A stretch of DNA of 33,588 bases. It comes from JAKEGK01 sp036507695. Lineage in GTDB: Bacteria > Pseudomonadota > Gammaproteobacteria > SZUA-152. Both the position numbers and the translations under genes were made by a program. Positions within the stretch are counted from its first letter, which is position 1. Each line of letters begins with the position of its first letter. Shown here piece after piece: positions 17,365 through 25,337 of this stretch. Under the pieces are notes generated by a model, which was not told where the DNA came from, ran no database searches, and was given only the letters and a program-made list of their open reading frames with translations. The stretch is from assembly GCA_036507695.1 (NCBI GenBank), contig DATCIR010000010.1, positions 1 through 33,588 of the forward strand. Direction: 5' to 3'.

Positions 17365-17442
17365 TTGTTGTGATAAGTTGTTGTGATAAGTTGTTGCGAT
17401 AAGTTGTTGTGACAGGTTGTTTTGATTAGTTGTTGACTAAGC
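17365..17442. repeat. Six tandem 13-bp repeats in the trpS leader
   Basis: Units starting at 17365, 17378, 17391, 17404, 17417 and 17430 follow the pattern TTGTTGTGATAAG. The first two are identical and the others diverge progressively. They fill most of the gap between the M50 protease gene and the trpS ribosome site, and would be transcribed as CTTATCACAACAA units in the trpS leader. Confidence 0.9.
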
Positions 17443-17459
17443 GCTTGTTACTAATAACA

Positions 17460-18155
17460 TCATGATGCGCCGAGCAAGGCCGATGCCAATGCCTGAAACA
17501 CCTGCGGCTCGATGCCAAACGCAAAAGTTACAAAATTCAAATACCCGGCGAGGGGAGGCAGCATAATCGCGCCCAATATCCCCGTAAATAACAAAACCAT
17601 AAGTATAAGAAGTCCGTAGGGTTCGAGTCGACTGAATTTATACGACCAGGGGCCCGGTAATAGGCTGGACATAATCCGGCCACCATCCAGCGGGGGCAAT
17701 GGCAGCAGGTTGAGGATCATTAAAATGCCGTTAATGAAAATGCCGGCAAAGCCCATATAGCTCAGTGGGATGCTGACCGTGGCCGCCGATGCCGGCAGTA
17801 ATAAGGCGATTTTCAACACCAGCGCCCAAAACAGCGCCATCAACAAATTGGCGGTTGGCCCGGCCACGGCCACCAGCGCGATGTCGCGCTTGGGATGTTT
17901 GAGATTATCCCAGGTAATAGGCACCGGTTTCGCCCAGCCAAACATAAATCCCGTTATCACCAACATGGCGATGGGCAAGAGCACGGTACCGATGGGATCG
18001 ATATGCTTGAGAGGATTCAAGGTCAGACGCCCCATCAGCATCGCCGTGGGATCACCCAATCGTTTGGCGACCCACCCATGAGCGACTTCATGAACCGTAA
18101 TGGCGAATAACACCGGAATGGCAAACACAGCAACGAGCTGGATTTTATTTAACAT
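17460..18155 (-). CDS. Site-2 protease family (M50) membrane metalloprotease
   Basis: The 231-residue protein is hydrophobic, with several membrane segments. The zinc motif is H22-E-V-A-H26 in the first helix, and the second conserved element NLLPLPPLDGGR supplies the third metal ligand. This is the short, PDZ-less S2P type found next to trpS/scpA in many gammaproteobacteria; its substrate is not established. I chose the ATG giving MLNKIQLVAVFAIP. A GTG 30 bases upstream (18185) has an AAGGA too close to it to work. It lies in the trpS-scpAB gene string and is probably co-transcribed. Confidence 0.9.
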   Translation of the reverse strand: MLNKIQLVAVFAIPVLFAITVHEVAHGWVAKRLGDPTAMLMGRLTLNPLKHIDPIGTVLLPIAMLVITGFMFGWAKPVPITWDNLKHPKRDIALVAVAGPTANLLMALFWALVLKIALLLPASAATVSIPLSYMGFAGIFINGILMILNLLPLPPLDGGRIMSSLLPGPWSYKFSRLEPYGLLILMVLLFTGILGAIMLPPLAGYLNFVTFAFGIEPQVFQALASALLGAS

Positions 18156-18263
18156 GGGCGAATTGTATCGGGTTTGTGGCGCCACGTCCTTGTTGACACG
18201 GCGTTTTTATGAATCTTCGAACAGCTGCCAAACAGAATTGCCGATTACGCACCGGTCGCATTG

Positions 18264-18902
18264 CTAATGGTTCTGCGTTTCAATGAATTGCGAGAGGTCA
18301 CCTTTGCCCTGGCGCACCACCACGGGTTCATCATCCACCAGGTCCAGCACCGTGGTGGGTTCAATGCCACAAAAACCGCCGTCGATGATGAGATCCACTT
18401 GGTGTTTGAGCCTGGCGAACATTTCTTCCGGATCAACCATGGGCAACTCATCGCCCGGCAGCAGCAAGGTGGAACTCATCACCGGTTCTTGCAGGCTTTC
18501 GAGGATATGGGATGCGATGGTGTGATCCGGCACCCGCAATCCGATGCTGCGGCGTTTGGGATTTTGCAAGCGGCGCGGCACTTCGCGGGTGGCTTGCAGG
18601 ATAAACGTGTACGGGCCGGGGGTGAGACTCTTCATCAACCGGTAATGCGCCTTGCCCACTTTGGCATAGGTGGCAATTTCCGATAAATCGCGGCATACCA
18701 GGGTGAAGTCGTGTTTGGAATCAAGTTCGCGAATGCGGCGGATACGTTCCATCGCGTTTTTGTCGCCGATATGGCAACCCAGGGCGTACGCCGAATCGGT
18801 GGGATACACAATCACCCCGCCATCACGCAGCACCTCGACCACTTGTTTGATCAAGCGTGGCTGAGGATTGTCTGCATGGATGGATAATTGTTTCGCCGTC
18901 AT
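18264..18902 (-). CDS. yciO: YciO, Sua5/YrdC-family threonylcarbamoyl-AMP synthase homologue
   Basis: The 212-residue protein matches the YrdC/Sua5 fold: VIVYPTDSAYALGCHIGDKNAMERIRRIRELD, then LTPGPYTFILQATREVPRRL and SIGLRVPDH. YrdC/TsaC makes threonylcarbamoyl-AMP for the t6A37 tRNA modification. The YciO branch is a paralogue with much weaker or uncertain activity in that pathway. Placement between yciV and the M50/trpS genes is the conserved gammaproteobacterial order and favours YciO over TsaC. Confidence 0.9.
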   Translation of the reverse strand: MTAKQLSIHADNPQPRLIKQVVEVLRDGGVIVYPTDSAYALGCHIGDKNAMERIRRIRELDSKHDFTLVCRDLSEIATYAKVGKAHYRLMKSLTPGPYTFILQATREVPRRLQNPKRRSIGLRVPDHTIASHILESLQEPVMSSTLLLPGDELPMVDPEEMFARLKHQVDLIIDGGFCGIEPTTVLDLVDDEPVVVRQGKGDLSQFIETQNH

Positions 18903-19048
18903 GTGAAATGCTTACTATAGGTGATGAATATCAGTTAAAACTTGATCGGATTCAATGAATGAACGGGCGCCGGGAATGCGGTTACGAGGACATCATGGAA
19001 CATCAGTATGACAATCAATGGTAGTAGGACAATCAATGGTGGCGATTG

Positions 19049-19891
19049 TTATTGCCAGTTGTGCCAAATCGGCTGGCATTCCACAGGCAGCGGCGGAATT
19101 TTTCCCAGTTCCACCCAGACATGTTCCGGACCGTGATAATCGGAACCGCGCGATGCCAATAAATCAAATTGTCCGGAATAACGCGCCATGGCCGTGCAAT
19201 CGCTGGGCGAATGAGCGCTGGACACAACTTCCAGTCCGGCGCCGCCACACTCTTTAAACTCCGCCAGCAATTGGCGCAACCGGGTGGCGGTTAAACGATA
19301 GCGGCCCGGATGAGCAACGACGGCCTGCCCGCCAGCGGTATTAATCCAGCTTACCGCTTCTTCCAATGTCGTCCACTGACCGGGCACATGACCGGGTTTG
19401 TTCTGCACCAGATAGCGCTGGAATACAGCCCGTAAATCCTTGGCGTACCCACGCTCCACCAGGAAATGCGCAAAGTGGGTGCGGCTGATCAATTCGCCGG
19501 TTGCGAATTTTTTCGCGCCTTCCAGCGCACCGCCGATACCTTTTGCGCTTAACCGCCGTGCGATTTCCCCGGCACGCCATTCGCGAAACTCACGCAGCTT
19601 TTTCAAGCCTTGTTGTAATGACGCACATTGCGGGTCAATCCCAAGGCCGACAATATGAATCGTCGCGCCATTCCAGGTGACCGACACCTCCACGCCCGGC
19701 ACCAAGGTAATTCCCTGTTCCAAGGCCGCCCGCCCGGCTTCCCCCAGACCACTCGTTGCGTCATGGTCGGTCAACGCCAGCACGTCCACCCCCATCAGTT
19801 TGGCGCGCGCCACCAGATCCGCAGGCGTGAGCGAGCCATCGGAAACAATTGAATGGGCATGTAAATCGTAGATTAACGGCATGGGGGCCAT
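19049..19891 (-). CDS. rnm: PHP-domain phosphoesterase/exoribonuclease, YciV (RnmAM) type
   Basis: The 280-residue protein has the PHP metal motifs YDLHAHSIVSDG (N-terminus), ALTDHDAT, PGVEVS, AVVAHPGRY and the terminal ASRGSDYHGP. E. coli YciV/RnmAM hydrolyses 3',5'-nucleoside bisphosphates and acts as a 5'-3' exoribonuclease that matures rRNA 5' ends. All metal-binding positions I can recognise are present. Two starts are possible: ATG at 19891 and, three codons later, ATG at 19882 giving MPLIYDLHAHS, the more usual family start. It heads the minus-strand string yciV-yciO-M50-trpS-scpA-scpB-rluB. Confidence 0.9.
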   Translation of the reverse strand: MAPMPLIYDLHAHSIVSDGSLTPADLVARAKLMGVDVLALTDHDATSGLGEAGRAALEQGITLVPGVEVSVTWNGATIHIVGLGIDPQCASLQQGLKKLREFREWRAGEIARRLSAKGIGGALEGAKKFATGELISRTHFAHFLVERGYAKDLRAVFQRYLVQNKPGHVPGQWTTLEEAVSWINTAGGQAVVAHPGRYRLTATRLRQLLAEFKECGGAGLEVVSSAHSPSDCTAMARYSGQFDLLASRGSDYHGPEHVWVELGKIPPLPVECQPIWHNWQ

Positions 19892-20250
19892 AGTACCCGA
19901 TTTTGGTTTGTGAATCTTTATCCGAAATTGGATAAAAACGTAAATTTAACCTATGTTAAAAGATGGCAAATATGCTAGATTGTTGTCGTTCTAAAATTGT
20001 TGTCTTGCTAAATTGTTGCCTGTTTTTAATTTAAACCGGGATTCTGAATTTCATCCGGGGTTTTCTGTCCGAATGGTACGCTGGGGCCGAAACCTGCCAA
20101 GCCGGTCCAGCTTTAACACCGCACGGTTTCCGGGGAAACCCATAACATTACAGAGAACGAAGAGAAAGACCTATTGCAATATATCCATTTTCAAGAACAC
20201 ATGCGCCGGTTATTTATAAACACATTTAAAATTAAAGTTAGCATTGTACA
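19892..20250. other. Divergent intergenic region between yciV and yciB
   Basis: No credible gene is seen in these 359 bp, which are A+T-rich and should hold promoters for both directions. At 19981-20023 three units beginning TTGTTG recur every 16-17 bp (TTGTTGTC-x-T-x-CTAAA). They recall the TTGTTG core of the trpS leader repeat. Confidence 0.4.
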
Positions 20251-20796
20251 ATGAAATTCCTGTTTGACTTGTTCCCGATCCTGCTATTTTTTATAGCCTA
20301 TAAAATTTACGATATTTATGTTGCCACGGCGGTTGCTATCGCCGCTTCATTCATTCAGGTCGGTGTATACTGGTTTAAACATAAAAAGTTCGACAACTCG
20401 CACCTCATCACCCTGGTGATTCTTGTTGTGTTTGGCGGCGCGACCATCGTGTTGCACGACGAAATGTTCATCAAATGGAAACCTTCCGTCATCAATTGGA
20501 TTTTTGCCGTCGCTTTTCTTGGCAGCCAGTTCATTGGTAACAAAACCATAATCGAACGCATGTTGAGTAAAAGTATTAGTCTGCCCGCCGCAGTTTGGCT
20601 GAAGCTCAATATGAGCTGGGTGGTTTTTTTTGTAACCCTCGGCATCGCCAACCTGTTCGTGGTTTACAATTTTGACACCGACACCTGGGTCAATTTTAAG
20701 TTGTTCGGCATGATGGGATTAACCATTCTATTTGTTTTTCTCCAGGCCATTTACATGTCCCGCCACATGGCGACTGCGAACACCGATAACAAATAG
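20251..20796 (+). CDS. yciB: Inner-membrane septation protein YciB (IspZ)
   Basis: The 181-residue protein has about five transmembrane helices and starts MKFLFDLFPILLFFIAYK, a highly characteristic YciB N-terminus. It also has KWKPSVINWIFAVAFLGSQFIG and the C-terminal VNFKLFGMMGLTILFVFLQAIYMSRHM. YciB is linked to cell-envelope synthesis and intracellular septation; the biochemical role is not defined. It is followed 16 bp later by yciI and then a parvulin gene, the usual order. Confidence 0.93.
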   Translation: MKFLFDLFPILLFFIAYKIYDIYVATAVAIAASFIQVGVYWFKHKKFDNSHLITLVILVVFGGATIVLHDEMFIKWKPSVINWIFAVAFLGSQFIGNKTIIERMLSKSISLPAAVWLKLNMSWVVFFVTLGIANLFVVYNFDTDTWVNFKLFGMMGLTILFVFLQAIYMSRHMATANTDNK

Positions 20797-20812
20797 GCTG
20801 GAAATAAATCCT

Positions 20813-21112
20813 ATGTGGTACGCGATTGTCGGTGAAGATAACGAAAACAGCCTGAAAAAACGCCTGTCCGCGCGGCCAGCTCACCTGGAACGGCTTAAGC
20901 AACTCAACGGCGAAAACCGTCTGCTGGTGTGCGGTCCCAATCCGGCAATCGATAGCGAAAATCCCGGTGAAGCCGGTTTTACCGGCAGTGTGATTATCGC
21001 CGCGTTTGATTCCCTCGAGCAGGCCAAACAATGGGCCAGTCAAGATCCCTATGTTGCCGCCGGTGTTTATAAACATGTCACCATCAAGCCGTTCAAAAAA
21101 GTATTACCTTAA
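20813..21112 (+). CDS. yciI: YciI-like protein
   Basis: This 99-residue protein has the YciI (ferredoxin-like) fold signature: MWYAIVGEDNENSLKKRLSARPAHLERLKQL, a histidine after the arginine-proline, then GSVIIAAFDSLEQAKQWASQDPYVAAGVY. The conserved His and Asp of this family are present. YciI members are small putative enzymes without a settled reaction. The ATG at 20813 gives the normal family start; longer frames upstream overlap yciB and are not used. Confidence 0.92.
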   Translation: MWYAIVGEDNENSLKKRLSARPAHLERLKQLNGENRLLVCGPNPAIDSENPGEAGFTGSVIIAAFDSLEQAKQWASQDPYVAAGVYKHVTIKPFKKVLP

Positions 21113-21151
21113 CCTTGCTAACCATAAAGGCCAATGACGAAAGGACACCCC

Positions 21152-21964
21152 ATGAAGCTTGCTTACACATTTCTTGCCCTGACCTGCCTGATTTTAATGT
21201 CAGCTACCGGCGCCGCGGCGGAGAAGAAAAACGATGGTGTCATCGCGGTGGTAAACGGCAAGGAGATCACCGCCAGCATGCTGCAAACCTATCAAAAGAG
21301 CCGCGGCTTTATCGACAACATCCCTGAGAAACAACAAATCCAGATGATGGTCGAGGAATTGATTAACCGCGAACTGATTTATCAGGACGCGGTGAAAAAC
21401 GGCGTCGATAAAGGCGCCGACATCGAACAGCAAATGGATTTATTGCGCAAAAACGTGGTAGCCGGCGCCATGCTGAAAAATGTCACCGAAGCGGCGAAAA
21501 TCTCCGATGAAGAATTAAAAAAGGAATATGAAAACCGCAAAGGCCAGATGGCGACCACGGAATATAAAGCACGGCATATCTTGGTTGAAAAAGAAGACGA
21601 CGCGAAAGCGATCATCGCCGAACTCGGCAAGGGTGCGGATTTCGCCGAACTGGCGAAAAAGAAATCCATTGAACCCAATGCGCCTCACGGCGGCGATTTG
21701 GGATGGTTCAAGGCGGATGAAATGGTGGAATCGTTTGGCAATGCGGTGGAAACCTTGAAAAACGGTGAGTACACCAAGACACCTGTCAAAACCGATTTTG
21801 GATGGCACGTTATCAAGCGCGAGGATTCACGGCAGGTTCCCCCTCCTCCCTACGAACAAATGCGGGAACAATTGAAAATGCGGGTGCAAAACCTGCAAAT
21901 CGAACAATATATCGGTTCGCTGCGCAATAAGGCCGAGATCGAGCGTAAAGCCGGTAAGCAATGA
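21152..21964 (+). CDS. Periplasmic parvulin-type peptidyl-prolyl isomerase
   Basis: The 270-residue protein begins with a signal peptide (MKLAYTFLALTCLILMSATG-AAA). A SurA/PrsA-like helical N-terminal region follows (about 25-130), then one parvulin domain (about 130-225) with KARHILVEKEDDAKAII, GGDLGWFKADEMV and TDFGWHVIKRED. It should catalyse cis-trans proline isomerisation and assist folding of exported proteins. With a single parvulin domain it is closer to PrsA/PpiC-type foldases than to two-domain SurA. GAAAGGA precedes the ATG at 21152; an upstream ATG at 21134 adds six residues and is less likely. Confidence 0.9.
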   Translation: MKLAYTFLALTCLILMSATGAAAEKKNDGVIAVVNGKEITASMLQTYQKSRGFIDNIPEKQQIQMMVEELINRELIYQDAVKNGVDKGADIEQQMDLLRKNVVAGAMLKNVTEAAKISDEELKKEYENRKGQMATTEYKARHILVEKEDDAKAIIAELGKGADFAELAKKKSIEPNAPHGGDLGWFKADEMVESFGNAVETLKNGEYTKTPVKTDFGWHVIKREDSRQVPPPPYEQMREQLKMRVQNLQIEQYIGSLRNKAEIERKAGKQ

Positions 21965-21995
21965 TTTTTGCAGCTCAACAAACTTTGCAACGTAC

Positions 21996-22430
21996 TTAGC
22001 AACGCAGATTGGCATCGCCAGCTGACGGGTGGCGTTTGTGGTCGATATAGGAAAAATAGCCCTGCTCCATAATAAATAAGTACAGGTAGCCCACTATAAC
22101 CACGTAAGTGGCAACGACGCTCAACAGTCCCGCCAAACCTGTCAGGTCGTTGGCGAGGGACACGCCTCCCAGGTATTCCACGACCAGGTACGCGGATTGA
22201 AACGCCAGAAAAATCAGCGGCGCGCGATAGGCGGTTTTACGAATCCGGCCGGGTGCGTTGTGCAGCGACCAATACGCCATTAACAAAAAGAAGCAGATAT
22301 AAGGCGTTAAAATCAAGCTGATGTGGATTGCCGTGGTGTCCATAAAAATAACCGCATATAACACAGCGATCAGTACCATCAACAACGGTAACGCCAACGC
22401 GGCAATAAAGTAACGGCGGGTATGCGTCAT
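21996..22430 (-). CDS. Small four-helix membrane protein, unknown function
   Basis: The 144-residue product starts MTHTRRYFIAALALPLLM. It has about four hydrophobic segments: 8-30, 34-58, about 66-88 and about 95-125, with a short hydrophilic tail ending SAGDANLRC. I do not recognise the family. The chosen ATG is directly abutted by a mobile element ending at 22431, which therefore supplies its whole 5' leader. A longer frame running into that element is treated as spurious. No good ribosome site precedes the ATG, so expression is uncertain. Confidence 0.65.
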   Translation of the reverse strand: MTHTRRYFIAALALPLLMVLIAVLYAVIFMDTTAIHISLILTPYICFFLLMAYWSLHNAPGRIRKTAYRAPLIFLAFQSAYLVVEYLGGVSLANDLTGLAGLLSVVATYVVIVGYLYLFIMEQGYFSYIDHKRHPSAGDANLRC

Positions 22431-22666
22431 CCTAGAAACCGCAGTTGACCGCTTAGAGGAAACAGCAACTGCTTGCGCCAATTGAAGTTTGTGCTCTTCA
22501 GCGAGTTCACCTGTTGGGTGAGGGCCGCTACAGCGTGCATAACACGCCGCCTTTGGCGCGTCGCGTCGTTGCAACTCGTTGCAATAGCTCGCTATTGCGC
22601 CTCGTTGCGCCTAGCGGCGCGCCAAATTCGACGCACTCTGCACGCTGTTCAACTGCGGTTTCTAGG
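22431..22666 (-). mobile_element. MITE-like element, copy B, IS1380/ISEcp1-like ends
   Basis: This 236-bp element has perfect 18-bp terminal inverted repeats, CCTAGAAACCGCAGTTGA at 22431-22448 and its complement at 22649-22666. Flanks are GTCAT and ATCAT, a 5-bp target duplication with one mismatch. Nested inside is a large imperfect hairpin: ACAGCGTGCA (22530-22539) pairs with TGCACGCTGT (22639-22648), and GCAATAG/CTATTGC pair around the loop CTCG at 22588-22591. It encodes no transposase. Read on the minus strand it aligns with the element at 9382-9644. On that strand its right end touches the ATG of the membrane-protein gene. Confidence 0.85.
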
Positions 22667-22724
22667 ATCATACGCCAAGCATAGCGCATACCGGACACTA
22701 TCACACTACCGGACCCAAGCTGCG

Positions 22725-22755
22725 GAAAAAAAGGTGTCCCCACGACAGGGACACC
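22725..22755 (-). terminator. Intrinsic terminator after the globin gene
   Basis: On the minus strand GGTGTCCC and GGGACACC form an 8-bp stem with a 7-base loop (22733-22755), followed by a run of seven T. It ends the redox operon, 34 bp after the globin stop codon. Confidence 0.85.
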
Positions 22756-22789
22756 GCAACGAGGAACCGCGTATAGAACCTGGAATTTA

Positions 22790-23203
22790 TCAGGCGGCTT
22801 TGGCCGCCGCGTTTTTCATGGTATCGGCCAACAGTGTGTACACAACCGTCCACGCTTCTTCAACCTCATCGGTGAAATCCGCATCCAATCCCTGCTTTAA
22901 GGTCCAAAGCAATGCCGTGCCAACGGTGTTATAGTCCTTGTCTTCAACCCCGTAACCAACATGCCGTTGACCCAGGTTTTCGACCACGGGCACGATCGCA
23001 TCCAGCCTGTCCAAACCATTTACCGCGGTACCGATGATTTGCATCAGCTTGCGGCCCTGTTCTTCCATATCACCCTTAAAGAGCGCTTTTAATGCCGGGT
23101 CCAGTTCAAACAATTTGCCGTAAAACAATTTTGCCGCGGTATCCGCGATCGGCGCGACCGCTTTAAATGTTGTTTGCACGAGTTTCTTTTGTTCGGGTGT
23201 CAT
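22790..23203 (-). CDS. Single-domain globin (Vitreoscilla/Cgb type)
   Basis: The 137-residue protein is a three-over-three globin without a reductase domain. It has MTPEQKKLVQTTFKAVAPIADTAAKLFYGKLFELDP, a distal Gln in EEQGRKLMQIIGTAV (E7 position), and the proximal His in NLGQRHVGYGVEDKDY. Such globins bind O2 and NO; relatives protect against NO (Campylobacter Cgb) or aid O2 use (Vitreoscilla). A strong GGAGG lies about eight bases before the ATG at 23203. It is the last gene of the redox cluster, ahead of an intrinsic terminator, so it may rely on an upstream reductase as electron source. Confidence 0.93.
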   Translation of the reverse strand: MTPEQKKLVQTTFKAVAPIADTAAKLFYGKLFELDPALKALFKGDMEEQGRKLMQIIGTAVNGLDRLDAIVPVVENLGQRHVGYGVEDKDYNTVGTALLWTLKQGLDADFTDEVEEAWTVVYTLLADTMKNAAAKAA

Positions 23204-23283
23204 AAAATATCCTCCTATCATTTTTTGATTACTGAAAGCATGAATAAAGATGTTAGTGTTTCCTAATGCTAAGCCGCTTAACG

Positions 23284-23880
23284 CTAACCCTGCAGCGGAA
23301 TGCGGATCACCACACCACCCATCACATCTCCGATTTTGAAATCGCTCTTTGGGGTGTCTTTATGATCGTTGTGACATTCCACGCAGGCCGGCGCCACCGC
23401 TGGATCGGGATAAACGGCGGTAAAGTATTTAACGCCACCCAATTTTTCTTCCTTGTAAAAATTCTGCCCCGGGTTATCAACGAGAAATTGCAAGCCTTCC
23501 TTCTCGGCGTCCGTCTTGGGCGAATTCTGTTTGTTAATGGGCCAAAGTGACAACAGCGAATAGCTGAACGGCGCGCCCTGCTCCGCCACCATTTCGGCGC
23601 CGAAGCGGAACATTTGCGCCGGCAGTGGCAGCGCTTTTTCATCTTCCCATTGCTCGCTGGCCTTGATGACCTTGTCTTCCTTCACCAGGCGGTTGACAAC
23701 TTTTTTGGTATAGACCGTGCGGTCCGCCGCCATTACGGCATGCAGCGAGTCCGCCATCATTTGTGGTGATATGCCCGTGGAAGCCGTGCTGCTGGAACAG
23801 GCGGATATCACCAGCGCCAGGCCACCGGCCAACAGAATACCGGCCAGGATTTTTGGATATTGAAAAAATGTCGATCTCAT
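23284..23880 (-). CDS. Tll0287-like (DUF3365) heme c lipoprotein
   Basis: The 198-residue protein has a lipoprotein signal ending ALVISAC with Cys28, so it is probably membrane-anchored on the periplasmic side. The rest matches the Tll0287-like domain, with FRFGAEMVAEQGAPFSYSLLSLWPINKQN and one heme c site CVECH followed by NDHKDTPKSDFKIGDVMGGVVIRIPL at the C-terminus. Members of this fold bind c-type heme and often serve as sensors or electron carriers. AAGGAG precedes the ATG. It sits between the multiheme cytochrome and the globin. Confidence 0.87.
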   Translation of the reverse strand: MRSTFFQYPKILAGILLAGGLALVISACSSSTASTGISPQMMADSLHAVMAADRTVYTKKVVNRLVKEDKVIKASEQWEDEKALPLPAQMFRFGAEMVAEQGAPFSYSLLSLWPINKQNSPKTDAEKEGLQFLVDNPGQNFYKEEKLGGVKYFTAVYPDPAVAPACVECHNDHKDTPKSDFKIGDVMGGVVIRIPLQG

Positions 23881-23919
23881 GATGTATCTCCTTTTGACGT
23901 TTAAAAAATAGGTTTTAAA

Positions 23920-25326
23920 TCAGTCATTCCTTTCCGGCTCTTCACCGGCCTCCTGTCCGGATCGCTTGCGCTTCGATGCGGGCTGGTCTTTTTCCCGTTT
24001 TATCGCCATCGCAATGCTGGGAATCTTCTCTCGTGGCAGGCCGTTAAAGTTGTTGGCGATCAATTCCGGATCGGTAAGGGAATCAATCGCAAATCCCAAA
24101 CCATGGCACGCCAGGCACACGTCGCGAATCATTTTTTCGTTGGGACGTAAATTATGGTTTTGATTGTGCTGCACCAGGGTTCGCTTCTGTCCCTGCTGTT
24201 TCACCGTTATGCGGGGCAAATGACAGCTGGAGCAACTGACACCGGCGTTACTGGCTGATTGTCCGGTCACGGACTGTTGCCAAACCTGGTAGTGGGGTGA
24301 AGCCTTGTAGGCCTTGGAGTGCTCATCATCATGACAGCCCAAGCAGGCCTCCACTGCCGCCTTACGCGTGTCAAACGCATGCGAGCCATGGCAGGCCATG
24401 CAATCCTGCCGGCGATCTTGAAGTGCTTTTTTCATGACTTGTCTTGCCAGGCTGGTTTGCATGGGTGGCAGGTTTTGCGCCAGGCGCATGCCATGTTTCC
24501 CGGATTGATAGGTTTCCGACTCCAGTTCGTGGCATTGCTGACAGGCGGATAGCGCCGGTTTGTCTTGCCAGATACCGGCTTTGTTGTCAGCGGATTTTTG
24601 GGCGTGACAATCCACGCAATTCACGGCGGATCGCGCGTGGGCGGTCTGCTCCCACTCCGCCAATATAGTTTTGCCGATATTCAGTGTTGCGGGATACTTG
24701 GCGTCTTGCAGCGTTAACGGCTGATCGATCCGGTTTAGCTGACGGTATTGACCGGCAAAGTTACGCGCGAGCATGACCGGCTTTAGTGTCAGCTTCGCGC
24801 CTTCGCCGTGCTTCACTAAAAATTCTTCGTACAGGGCTTTATTGTCATGATAATTGTGGCAACCGGCGGCGGCACAGGTATCAAACGCCAGCGCTTTGTG
24901 CGAGGGCCGGTCTTTTGCGATGCCGCGATGGCAGTACACACAAAAGTCATCCGGCAGAGTGACACCCATGGCCCGGGTGCGGTCTTGCACGTGCTCCACA
25001 TGACAGGTCACACAATAACGCGCATCAAGCACCGCAATGCGGTCGGCGTTGCGCGGATCGGTAAACTTGGCTTTAGGATGCGAATCATTCACCTGCTTTA
25101 ATTCGACACCGTGGCATTCCACGCAGGCTTTTTGTAAAACCTCCTTGCCGCCAAACGGATCGCTGTGACACACATCGCAGCTCAATTCGATCTGGTAATG
25201 GCCGGCCGTGGTTTGTCCCGGTAAATAGGCGGATTTATCCTTTCCGGCCAACCCATACGCGTAATAACTCGTCAGGCTTGCGCTAAGCACTATCCAGGCT
25301 ATCCACATTGTTTTTTTGCTACGCAT
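23920..25326 (-). CDS. Periplasmic undecaheme cytochrome c
   Basis: The 468-residue protein starts with an uncleaved or cleavable signal (MRSKKTMWIAWIVLSASLTSYYAYG). It contains ten CxxCH heme sites (CDVCH, CVECH, CVTCH, CVYCH, CVDCH, CQQCH, CMACH, CLGCH, CSSCH, CLACH). One expanded site, CAAAGCH, is the fifth, giving eleven probable hemes. Numerous extra histidines fit bis-His ligation. I do not recognise a named family. It begins 11 bases after the flavoprotein stop and is likely its electron acceptor in the periplasm. The upstream part of the open frame overlaps that gene and is not used. The charged Lys/Glu-rich C-terminus is unusual. Confidence 0.88.
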   Translation of the reverse strand: MRSKKTMWIAWIVLSASLTSYYAYGLAGKDKSAYLPGQTTAGHYQIELSCDVCHSDPFGGKEVLQKACVECHGVELKQVNDSHPKAKFTDPRNADRIAVLDARYCVTCHVEHVQDRTRAMGVTLPDDFCVYCHRGIAKDRPSHKALAFDTCAAAGCHNYHDNKALYEEFLVKHGEGAKLTLKPVMLARNFAGQYRQLNRIDQPLTLQDAKYPATLNIGKTILAEWEQTAHARSAVNCVDCHAQKSADNKAGIWQDKPALSACQQCHELESETYQSGKHGMRLAQNLPPMQTSLARQVMKKALQDRRQDCMACHGSHAFDTRKAAVEACLGCHDDEHSKAYKASPHYQVWQQSVTGQSASNAGVSCSSCHLPRITVKQQGQKRTLVQHNQNHNLRPNEKMIRDVCLACHGLGFAIDSLTDPELIANNFNGLPREKIPSIAMAIKREKDQPASKRKRSGQEAGEEPERND

Positions 25327-25337
25327 GCCCTGCGGTC

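Noticed and set aside
22431..22574. N-terminal extension of the membrane protein into the mobile element
   Set aside because: The added residues are encoded by element sequence, are hydrophilic and lack a family-like start; the ATG at 22430 gives a normal membrane-protein N-terminus.
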